The position numbers and the translations under genes are program-made. Shown in pieces: positions 23,094 through 33,900 of a DNA stretch of 64,000 bases; position 1 is the first letter of the stretch; every line of letters begins with the position of its first letter. The stretch is from Adineta ricciae (taxonomy: Eukaryota > Rotifera > Eurotatoria > Adinetida > Adinetidae): contig CAJNOJ010000004.1 in assembly GCA_905250025.1 (NCBI GenBank), forward strand, positions 248,001 through 312,000. The letters run 5' to 3'. The notes below the pieces were generated by a model. It was not told the DNA's origin and did no database searches. It was given only the letters and a program-made list of their open reading frames with translations.

Positions 23094-23478
23094 CCCTTCT
23101 GTACGGTAAGGCAGTAGAATATGAAAAGCGAATGGCAACTACAGTTGTTTATATACGTTGTGCAATGAATACCTTTATTTTCCCCTATGGATTTGCCAGT
23201 GATCCATCGGATACCTAATATCTTGAGACTCAATTCAGTTTCGAAGAAATAAATCTTAATGTCAACAGCAAAATGTAGGTGACAGAGGAAATATTCATTT
23301 CGGCAAGTTCTATTTATAGGATGAGCTGAAAGTTTTTATGCGTGGTAATCATATGACTTACATTATTTTGTGCCCTTAGAGTCTCAAACAAAATCAATCA
23401 CAAGAAAGTGGTTCGATCTACCGCGTATCAGTTCGTGTAACTTGAGTCGCCGAAATCGAAAATTAGCTGGATGAGTGT
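23094..23478. other. Intergenic, 385 bp
   Basis: Chitinase promoter region (TATA at 23148-23155) and 3' flank of the next minus-strand gene; nothing else seen. Confidence 0.5.
23148..23155 (-). promoter_or_regulatory. TATA box of the chitinase gene
   Basis: TATATAAA on the minus strand, about 55-62 bp upstream of the ATG at 23093; good consensus and spacing. Confidence 0.5.
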
Positions 23479-25170
23479 CTAGTTTCCATCGACAGGTTTT
23501 AACCATCCATGATATCGAACGATTAAGCCAGTGAATTTATGTTTAATTTCTACATGAAAATAAAATTGACCGTTATCGTCGTATTCGTACGAATCACCGT
23601 TCGGTGCTAAAATGGAAGGCAATGGAATACCGAGAAAGCTCCAATTTCGAACAACTAGATGTAATTGCTTTGGTTGAATGACTAGTGCTAAACCAAATGT
23701 AAACGGGCCGAATCGTTCATCTAGTAATTTGTCGGACCGACTATGACCTACTGCTTGCCAACTCGAGAAAGACTTTCCAGCAAACGTTCGTGTCCATAAC
23801 TCTCCAGAGGAGTCAGGCCGAAATACAACTTCAACTGGTATGTCCTGCCCGGCGTCAGGAAATCCGACTATCATGGCGATCAGTCTCGACATCATACTAG
23901 TACCACGATCTACTTTTGCTATTCCCGCGACTTTAGTAGTAGATTTGAAGGAATGCATTTTTCGTATCGATTCAGGTAATTCGTACCATGCTTGATCAAG
24001 GAGTTTTTGATATAATGTCATAGATACGCTATCGAAATTTGTTGATGTACGTTGTCCGGTGATAATGTGATAGTGTCGAAATAAATTTTCGTAATCTTCC
24101 AGATCGAGATCTGGAACAGCGGCTCGCGCACCACTTTTCAGTTTTCGTCCATCTAGCGTTTGACTGATCAGAACACCAATGCCCATGACAGGAATAAAAG
24201 GGCCTCTGTCATCGTCGGCAATCAAATGCCAAGATCGTTCATGTTTTTGACCTTGTCGATCAACACCTTCAATAGATACAAACATACCACCACGATGTTC
24301 GCCCCAACGAACGATTTGTATTGCACGATGGAAAGCCGGTGCTAGTGGTTGTAAACTAGAAATTAATCGCCATCGTACCAACCAAGCTAGACTAGTTAAT
24401 AGTCGATGTAAGATTTCTGGTTCAGTACTTGCACCAATCCATATTGAATCAATGTCTGGCCATACATCTCGTAAAATATAATAGTCAGGTACGTCAACCA
24501 AAGCAAAACGACGATTACGAATAGGTAAATAACCTGGCGGACTTATTGTGTAGTGCATTGTTTCTGTTAGTCCATAACTTGATGTTAATTGTCCCTGACG
24601 TACTACAGGTATTCTCTGACCTGCATAACCTGTTATTGCCTGTATCACATTCAAACCAATATTAATATGTGGTGATGGTGCGATTCCGCCTTTGATAGAG
24701 TGTACTTTGAATAGTCCTTTGGCTAAATGTCGAGCAACTACAGCTGTTAAGAGTGGCACAGTGCTAACGCCAGATAGTACATAGATGTTTTTCGATTTTG
24801 CTTGTTCGTCGAATTGTTTAATATCTCGAACGAACTGTGAACTATCTGCAAGGTCGAGATAATTGGTCGACGTTGCCAAACATGCTTTAACAATTCGATA
24901 TGGATCATTGCCGTAGGATTGAAACGGACCGGCTGTATCGATGACTAAATTGGGTTGAATTGATCGTAAACGAGTTTCGACATCCAACTGATTTCGATCG
25001 AAGTAGAACGGAATTAGTTTTGCTAAGCTATTAGTTTGATCTCGACAAAATTTTTCCGCATTTTTCAATGATCGACCTGCGATTAATAATGTCAATTGAG
25101 ATTTATTGGACAATAACTGACACAACCGACTACCAAATGTCCCATAACCACCAATCAATAAAATTTTCAT
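23479..25170 (-). CDS. Saccharopine-dehydrogenase-like NAD(P)-binding protein with DUF4166-type C-terminus
   Basis: Intronless 563-aa gene. The N-terminus is a Rossmann fold (MKILLIGGYGTFGSRLCQLL, IAGRSLKNAEKF, VIDTAGPFQSYG, NYLDLADSSQFV) of the saccharopine dehydrogenase family. From about residue 380 a second domain follows (TLYQKLLDQAWYELPESIRK, VEVVFRPDSSGELWTRTFAG, FGPFTFGLALVIQPKQLHLV), matching the bacterial DUF4166 arrangement. This two-domain layout is known to me from bacteria rather than animals. With the absence of introns in an intron-rich neighbourhood, that suggests bacterial horizontal transfer (inference). The reaction is unknown; lysine metabolism should not be assumed. Confidence 0.75.
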   Translation of the reverse strand: MKILLIGGYGTFGSRLCQLLSNKSQLTLLIAGRSLKNAEKFCRDQTNSLAKLIPFYFDRNQLDVETRLRSIQPNLVIDTAGPFQSYGNDPYRIVKACLATSTNYLDLADSSQFVRDIKQFDEQAKSKNIYVLSGVSTVPLLTAVVARHLAKGLFKVHSIKGGIAPSPHINIGLNVIQAITGYAGQRIPVVRQGQLTSSYGLTETMHYTISPPGYLPIRNRRFALVDVPDYYILRDVWPDIDSIWIGASTEPEILHRLLTSLAWLVRWRLISSLQPLAPAFHRAIQIVRWGEHRGGMFVSIEGVDRQGQKHERSWHLIADDDRGPFIPVMGIGVLISQTLDGRKLKSGARAAVPDLDLEDYENLFRHYHIITGQRTSTNFDSVSMTLYQKLLDQAWYELPESIRKMHSFKSTTKVAGIAKVDRGTSMMSRLIAMIVGFPDAGQDIPVEVVFRPDSSGELWTRTFAGKSFSSWQAVGHSRSDKLLDERFGPFTFGLALVIQPKQLHLVVRNWSFLGIPLPSILAPNGDSYEYDDNGQFYFHVEIKHKFTGLIVRYHGWLKPVDGN

Positions 25171-25436
25171 CTAGAAAGTAAGTTTCCTTTCACCTTGTAA
25201 ACGCATTCGCCCTTGCAGAAAAATTGTTCTTTTCTCCTCTCCCACGTGACTGCAAACACTATTTGCCCATCAACGGGAAAAACAAAACAACAACTGAATA
25301 GTTGAATCAGTCAAAAACGATGACATGTGACCTCGAAAGATAAGTTTAGATTATTTATTTCACTTTATTCCCGAATACAATAACTACGAGGAGAACTAAA
25401 ATGCAAGCATTGAAAGTTTCTGTATGAAACAAGTGA

Positions 25437-25888
25437 TTAATTTGATGAAACACATAACACAATGATTAGTAAAAGACTGACAACGATTGTCGATGCACCG
25501 AATCGGATTATTCCATTGCAATAGTCTTGATCCGAACAGCAATATCGTGTGCTACCGCCCGGACCACCTCCGGGTGTGCAAGTTCGACCGCCAGCCATAC
25601 GTTCAACGTAACTTGGATACACAACTTTCTGAAGAGAAATAATCAACGATACAAATCGACTGGAAGCTCGTTACTCACTAAACAATATGTGTTACCAGGG
25701 ACTGGAAGATCGCCTGATGTTGCTTCATCGAATGGATCGTTACATCCTGAATTGCTCCATCCAACGCATGATACACAATTGATTCCATCAGTAGTTGAGA
25801 AGAAAGCTAAAACGCTAATTCAGATCTTTATACAACGTAAAGGAACCTTACTGAACAGACATAGTGAAACAAAAATGTAACAGATCAT
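25437..25888 (-). CDS. Ly6/uPAR-type three-finger protein, GPI-anchor type
   Basis: Three exons. Exon 1 from ATG 25888 gives MICYIFVSLCLF; after a 45-nt intron, exon 2 runs TFFSTTDGINCVSCVGWSNS to GNTYCL. Exon 3 begins KVVYPSYVERMAGG and ends in RYCCSDQDYCNG plus the hydrophobic tail TIVVSLLLIIVLCVSS. Cysteine spacing (CxxC, CNDPF, YC, CC-x4-YCN) is that of Ly6/CD59-like proteins; the N-terminal leader and C-terminal tail indicate a GPI-anchored cell-surface protein. Its intron after YCL matches that of the Ly6-like gene at 19771-20233, so the two are paralogues. Confidence 0.75.
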
Positions 25889-26553
25889 GTTATATTATTC
25901 TGTTATTGATTAGTGTTTGAATAGGTCGAGAAATGAAACAAATGAATATGCGCAAAGAAGAACATATGACCTTGAAGAGATGAAATTCAATGTTTATTTA
26001 TTTTCGATTTGCATGTAAATTATCCGGATCTGTTTGTTCTTATTTTCTCAACAGTGAATAAAAAGAAATGATTTGTTGATCCTTATCAAACTAACATAAG
26101 TGCGATATGTAAGAAAATTTCGATATAAATCTGTTCTAAATTGCAAGACAGACAATTGTGTATAAGTTTATTGAATAATCCAAAGAGAGACAGAGAGAAA
26201 GATAGAGTGAAAACGATATTTCCATTCATCGTACTGAAAGGAAAAGAGACAATCTGTGTAAGTAAATGAGTACATATGTATATATTTAAACGAGAATGGT
26301 CTATGTCTTTTGACAATGATGAAACCAATGAAAAAGAAAACTGCGAGTAAGAAATTGACACGAAAACAAGAAGAAATTGTTGCTAACTTTTATGAATATG
26401 AAAAAGCAGACGCAAAGAAGACAAACAATTATTTTCTTTTTCTATACAAGACGTGTTGTTGTTCACTGTGTGATGAGACGAATACATAAATTAGAGAGAG
26501 AGAGAAAGAGAAAAAAGAATCCAGACAAGATCAATGCCAAAACCATTTGAAGA
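25889..26553. other. Intergenic, 665 bp, downstream of the KMT2-like gene
   Basis: No SET, FYRN or FYRC coding sequence is visible here on either strand. A GA-rich microsatellite lies near 26490-26515. The frame at 26086-26361 (minus) is low-complexity and was not called. Confidence 0.6.
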
Positions 26554-29101
26554 TCATTGCTTGGCTTCGTCAACAACATTCGATGTAATTAATGACGCAG
26601 ATTTGTCTTCTTGAGCAATAGGAGGAGCGGGAGGAGCATTTGGTGAGCTTCGACACGGTTCGAATGGAATACTTTCGTTTTCATGATTAGGACTACTTGT
26701 CATTTGTTGCACATCCATTGATGATGGTTCATTGATGGAAGATGTCGACGGTTGAGTAGGTGTAAGGAACGAAGTTGAAGAAGATGATGAACTGGGAATG
26801 GACGACAACGTCACGTCTAAACAGAAGGAGTTCTCTTTCGATTCTGTAGGACATGAGAGATCAACGACTTACTCATTGAAGGATTTTCTTGTAATTGGAA
26901 CGTTGATGGCTTGGGTTGTAAATTAGTTGAAGCTGAGGGGGACAATGACGTTTGATCATCGTTCGCGAAATCGTCTTGCTCATCCTGCAAAAAAGAAAAT
27001 CGAATTCTATTAATCGAAAATTTTCACATTTTCAGAATACGTACATTTATTGCTGCTGAAGTAAATGTCATTACTGTTGATGGTTGTTCCGAGAGAAATC
27101 GTTGAGGTTGTTGAATAGCAGATGTTTGAGAAACATTATTCATAGACATCATACTAAACAAAAGTACTATCATAGATTTAATCAAACAAGCGACGAGTTT
27201 GTTTACCGAACAATGGTGTCTGGCTGTTGATCAGTTGGCGCAGGTGATGATTTCGGAGCGAATAATGTATTCAATCGACTTTGTTTATAAACAAGAAAAG
27301 CTTGTTCTAATTCATCGAACTGCTTGCGTTCCTTGCGCATTGCTGTCAGTGTTCGCGAATATTCCGTTTGCTGCTGAGATAAACGTGGCATTTCTTGTTC
27401 TTCTTCAGGTGTGCATAATGACTAGGAAAATACAAGAAAAAAGATAAATATGATAATGCGTGAATGCATGAAATTACTTGTTTCTGTTTCTTGAGAAGAA
27501 TATTTCGTTTTTTCTTGATATCTGCTAGATTTGTTTCATCTGCTTTGATTCTTAAACTGTTGATTTCTCGTCGTTGTTTCAACCATCGTGCGTAACGATC
27601 GAATTGTTCTTCATTGATGCCAGCATTATTATTCGTCAGATCATTGTCACGTCCAACACTGATTAATCCGCTTAATTCTGGTGGCGGTGATTGCTGATAC
27701 AATGGATGAGTAATTGCTTGTTGAAGGAGATGAACGGCATGGGCGAGACTTAATGGAGTTTGCTGGGCTACTGCCGTATTTGATGTTTTGCCGGTTCGTT
27801 CTACGGGCGTCCATTCCGTCAGCGGAGCCGATTGTTGTTGTTGTTGTTGCTGTTGTTGTTGTTTGTCTTTGAAATCTCTTTCGAGTAAATCTTCAAGTGA
27901 AATCGATGGATCAGCAGTAGTAGCTGCTATAAAATAACGGAAAAAATTATAAAAATGAACAAAGTAAACGTTTCGAAAACATTTGTTCTTCGATGCGTTT
28001 ATAGTTTAGATGAAATTGTCATGCTGAAGCGAAAATGACAACGAAAAAGAGTAGTTAGATTTGGTCCTTTGACGTAGCAATACGAGCAAATAGCTGTCTA
28101 AGTCGTTGGTCAATTTATGTTTTTATTACTTTCAACTCACCATCGCCATTAACGGCGATTGTCAAGATTGTCGAGTGTGAAAGTAAATCTGTGTGGTTTC
28201 TGCTTGATTTTAATACAGAATGAAAGAAATTTGACATACCCAGAAAGTGACTATCAGTTTGAGGATGTTGATTCATCGGCCATGCACATTTGATTTGAAT
28301 GGGCGCTTGAGTTAAATTGGTTTGTTGTTGTTCATGGGGTGACGATGCTAGGATCGATGAAATACGTTCAGCAACGATTTGCTGTTGTTCATGTTGAGGA
28401 ACACCAGCAGTGTTGATGACGTTCGTTGTCGCCGGCAAGAGATCATGATGATGCTGTTGTTGTGATGGATGATAGTGAGTGTATGAGGGTGGACCACGTA
28501 CGGCAGCAATGTTTAAGGTAGGTTGTTGTTGGTAATTCGACCATTCGTGTGATTGCTGTTGAACGTACGGATGATGAGTGGTAATCATGTGTTGAGCTTG
28601 AATTTTTGGTTGAGGCAAAGGTACAATTTGAACAGGTATCGAAGGTGGATGAGGCGTTGTAGGAAGGTCTTGAGGAATAACACCAGCACCGGAAACAACA
28701 TCATTGATTACTTCATCGATTTGCTCGAGAACATGCGGTGGAACAGCTAAAAGTTTAAGGGAAAATGTGAATGAGGATTGAAATTGAGTTTCTACATACA
28801 TTGTAATGGATCAGCTCTTCCTTTAGTTATATTGATTGATTCATTCAACGAATCATCGTGTACTTCCGACTTGATTTGTTGCTCATCGAACGATATTGAA
28901 TCATGCTTCACCAGCAATTGTTGAGGTGGTTTTTGCATCGATATCAGCCGTTTGTTTGGATCAGTAGGTGGTGATTGATGTCCACTTGTTGACAGTGTCA
29001 ATTGATGATGATGAACTGATGAAGGAGAAAATTGTGGAGACGGTTGAACAACAATCGTCGGCGAATGCTGTGGATGCGGATGATGCATCGATTGTGGCGG
29101 T

Positions 29102-29133
<32 letters not shown>

Positions 29134-30964
29134 TTGGGATGGGTAGGGTGACATATGTGGGTGTGGCGGCTGCTGTTGTTGCTGCTGCTGGATTACCATG
29201 GGATGTTGTTGTTGCTGTTGTGAATTAGGTGTCATTGGGCGATGATGTGGACTGAATTGTGGTGACACTTGATGATGTTGCTGCTGCATATGCTGATGTA
29301 CCGGGCTTTCTGGCTAAAAAGTCATGAGAGAAAGAGAAAATGAATAATTTCAAATGTGTTTTTGTCATACCATTCGTTGAAATACTTCCGTTGTACCTTG
29401 TTGTACAACAACCGTATGTTGTCCTTGTCCTTGTTGAGTATATTGCACGTAATGTGTTGGTTGTTGTTGTTGTTGTTGATTGGGTGGTGATGCAAAAATA
29501 AATCGTGTCGGTGGACCAGGTGCACCAGCTGAAGAAGGTGTTCGAACGAAATTGGATGCATCCTGTTGCGGAAATCGCGGCATGATCTGTTGTGGTCTTG
29601 GTGTCATTCCACGCGGTAATAATTGTGGTTGCTGCTGAGGCTGAGGTTTCATTTGATTTTGATTTGCATATGGCGATTGTTGCTGGTGATATGGAGATGT
29701 GTCATCCATAGGCGAAACATGATGGTAAGGTGTATTCGCGTCTGACGATGACGTCGATTTTCGAATAGGATTGTTACCTGGATTCGTAGTCGAATGAAGA
29801 ATAGGTGTTGATTCTGCTGATGATGTTTGATGAAGTACAGGCCGAGGTGTCGATGGTGCATACTCAAAATATGGTGAACTTTGAGATTGTTGTTGTGAAG
29901 GTGGGCCTTGCTGCTGCGGTGGAAAATTGAATCGTTGCGATGGAGGATATCCAACCGATGCAGATACAACAGTACCATATCTATCAAAAAGAGAATCGTC
30001 AGTGAATTACAGTGGATATCCATGGCTATATCTAGAGAACAATAGTTTACCCAGGCTGTTGTTGTTGTTGTTGTTGTTGCATCGGTGGTCTTTGTAGTTG
30101 TTGCTGTTGTGGTGGTTGTGTGGCATACGATTGAAGATGAAAAGGTGAAGCAGTGTTCGGTGTATTGGCCATCAAATTTCCACTACCAGGCGAATACATT
30201 TGTCTTGCTTGCTGATACATATGTGGTGCCGAATGATCTTGAAGTTCAGTTGGATGAAGAACAATAGTAGTGGCTTCGTTCGTAGTCGAGGACGAAGGCG
30301 TTGATGAACGACTTTCACTACCAGCTCTACCATCATTGTTATTGTCCTCAGGTTCACTTGATTGTTGCTTCGAAGAATTTTTTCGTTTAGTACCTTTGGA
30401 TGTTACAGATGATTGACTGCTGGTACTTTTCAATACACGTCGTTTCGTACGATTCAAACGTGCTTGTTGTGTATAGTTTTGTTTGGCGTCGGCAGGAACT
30501 TTTCGCCAGATCTTTTTCATCTGTTTGAACCGTTCGTTGAAATCTTAAGGGAGAAAATTTTCATTTTATTGAAAGTGAAAACAAAATACAGATAGGAAAA
30601 TCATAAATAATGAAATAATAAATATCCGTTTTCCCTAGATTTTACTCACACATAGATGTATAATGAAAGACTGGAAATGAATCAATATTGAAAAGGCAAG
30701 GTCACTGATAGATCAGTTATACTTACCAGGAAACTGTTGTTTCAAATCAGGATGATTAACATTGCAATAGAGCACGTTAGACATCGTTGCATTCGTACCC
30801 AATAATTCATCTTCGCGTGTTCGCTCCATCAAATTACTATGTTCGGCAGTAGATGAGCCAGATCGATCTTGTGTTGGCGTTGTACTCGCTGGTGTAGGTG
30901 GCGTAGCCGATGACATCAATGGCATACGTATCATGGTTTGTTGCTGAGGCCAGCTTTGTTGTTG

Positions 30965-30995
<31 letters not shown>

Positions 30996-33900
30996 TGGGG
31001 TAGTGGTGGCGGTGGTTGTTGTTGTTGCGACAGCATCATTTGATTTGCCTGTAGTGAGTGGTCATGAAATCTACGACAAGAGCACAAATGCAATTAATTA
31101 GATTTTTCAATGGTAGTTTTCTATGCGGTGTACATACTCTTGCTTTACAAGAAGTGTAGTATTGGTAATATTCGTTTGTGGTAAGATCGATGCTGTATTT
31201 GTTGTATGTAAACCTGTCGATTCCATCATTTCCCTGGCTAAATTGTTTATAATCTGTTTAGAATTGTCATTCACATTCGTTGCCATAACAACAAGATTTG
31301 ATGTCGGAGTAGCTAGCGGTACTTGAGAATTTCCTGCGTGATGAGACACTGAAGTAGACGTGATCATCGTCGTTTGATGAGATTGTATGACTTGAACAGA
31401 ATTATTTGAGTTCGATACCGAAGGATTTGGATTCGTCGGATTAGCATTATTGAGAAGATCGACAGCTACAGTAGAGATATCGTTTTGGCTCTAATTCATC
31501 AGCTAGAAAAATTCGTATTACCTTGTAATTCATTATGTGTTTCGGGATGTTCAATGAATTCGAGAAAATCTTCGATATCCGTAGGACCACCTGTAGAGAT
31601 CGTGAGTAAGTAATTTTTCAAAATGCAAATTCGATTATTGACTTACAAAGTGGTAACATGGGATCTTGTGTTGTCTTCGATGTATTCATCATATATTCGA
31701 CAAAATTACAAAATTCTTCATTGTCAAGAATAGCTTCTATCAAAAATGAAAAGAAAAGGAATGATTTTTCGAACACAATATCCTGTACATCACTTACGCA
31801 TATCATTTTCATCATCAGCAGCTACTGGAATCGGCGGTGGTTGAATTGAGCTAGACGGTGCTGTCACAGGGGCTGCAGGTGGCTGGCGTGGCTCTTCTTT
31901 TGCACCTAACGCTAATTTGGTTGCTCGTTTGATTACAAAACGATTGATTGTATCATGATCCAATTTGATCGTATATTCATTATTATTTGACGTATTCATA
32001 ACTGTTGTTTGATCATTTAATTGTAAAGGTGCGATAGGCATATTGTGCTGAGCCATGAGACGGCTCTTCTCGGCAAGGCCGCATCCGAAGAAAGCTTCTT
32101 GCATTTCTGGTGGCATGTGCTCTTCGAGAACGCTTTTCTTTTTCAATGGTCGACGATCACGTTTACGTTTGATTGTAGAAGACTCATCGTGAGCGTTATC
32201 ATCTTGACCAAGATCCGTTGCTGGTACATCTTGTCGACGACGTTGACCACGAATTTTCACATGAAAGCCACCAATACCTATTCAATAGATTCGCATGAAA
32301 TTCTCGACCTCCGTAATTACTATTCTTTTTCTTACCAGTGTAACCTTTCGCAGCTTTGGCCGTAGGTACTGTTGCTGTTGCTTTTTTCGTTCCTTCATCA
32401 TCACTCGTTCCACTGCCGCCACCAGTGACGCTATTTCCTAGCATCTCATCATCTTGAATTGAACTCGAATTATTTCTCTTTACTCCGCCCACAATGTAAT
32501 TTGCTTGGCCACCACGTTTCAATTTCGAATTGCCGGTCACAGCGATAGCAGCTGCCGCTTTTTTCGGCAATGGCTTTACACGAATGGACTTCAACTGTGA
32601 TAATCCAGTATCAGTGAGATATACACCTTCGTCTAGTTTAGTTGCCTTTGGTGTCGGTAGTTGTGGCTGAGATCCAATGGATTGATTCAATGCTGACAAG
32701 TTTGTTGCAACGACTAATAATGGTGCTTGATCTGATGGTGAAGAGGACTTTGGTGACGACAATGATGGCAGTGTTTCATTTGTAGATGTTAGCAGTGAAT
32801 TTGGTCGACATAATGAGCAAACGAAATCCCCCGTCGTTGATAAAGTTGAATCTTCTGATAAAATATGTTCACATGAACCATGTAACCACCGATCGCATAC
32901 AGTACATTGAACAATAAGGTCATCTGTACGATATGATTTTGAACAAAGTGGACAAATGACAAGTGAATGACAGGGCGCACATTCAGTATAATTATTTTCC
33001 CATAAACAACATGAACCTGACGGACCTGGATTCGTTGAGCCACATTTCTGACAGCGAACACACCTAGAAGAAGAAAGAAAAAGAATATATACAGATGTTT
33101 GTTTCTACACTTGAGGAAGAGTATAACCTTCCTAATGAACTGAAGGCCTCCGAAGAATGCAGAATGTGCGTCTACTATTCCTCACTAAAGGTAGAGAGCC
33201 ATCTATAGTTTAAGATTGTGCCCTCCATAGGATATGAGGTTATGGGTCAGATTCGAACGTTGAGCCTTCGTTTTTCAACGTTCTTAACGAATTCGATCAG
33301 ATTTTTTAGTCATCTTACCATTGACATTTCCAATTGCCTTTTGGAACTTGATCAAGTGGTGGTTGCAAACAATACGTATGATAAGATATATCGCAATCAT
33401 CGCATAGCAACAGACGAGACTCATCCGTCGGTTTTCCACAACCTTCACATACAGTACAATCTAAGCATCGCCAGCCTTGTTTCAGAATGACTTTTGATAG
33501 CTGAAAACCAGAGAAGTGTAGTTAGATAGTATCATTCATCAAAAATCTATCGAATTACTTTAATTGATCCGGCGCAATATGAATGGTAAGATTGACCACA
33601 TTGTGTACATGAAATAAGACGTCCTTCTTCGTCTAACCCAAAACTACCACAACTGACACACATATCTTGTCCCAGAGTATACAATTCATCTGATGCGCAC
33701 AACACCGTGACAGCATGATGTTCATCGTCATCACGTTTCACAGCTCCAACTGTATATGTGCTGCCTGTGCTTCCACCGCTCGTATTCAATAGATTCATTT
33801 GTATTGTTGCTGTTTCATCGACACTCTAATTTCATTGGAAAAACAAGAGGATATATGAGATTTTCATGAACAAAACAGATCTCACCGATGATTGTGTAGG

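Noticed and set aside
28968-31101. Plus-strand frames rich in Val and Ala (28968-29228, 30085-30267, 30910-31101)
   Set aside because: These are antisense readings of CAA/CAG polyglutamine tracts in the KMT2-like gene.
32789-33061. 90-codon minus-strand frame with many Val/Ile residues inside the KMT2-like gene
   Set aside because: Shifted reading of the PHD exon; the true frame gives the zinc-finger cysteines (CPLCSKSYR, CTVCDRWLHGSC).
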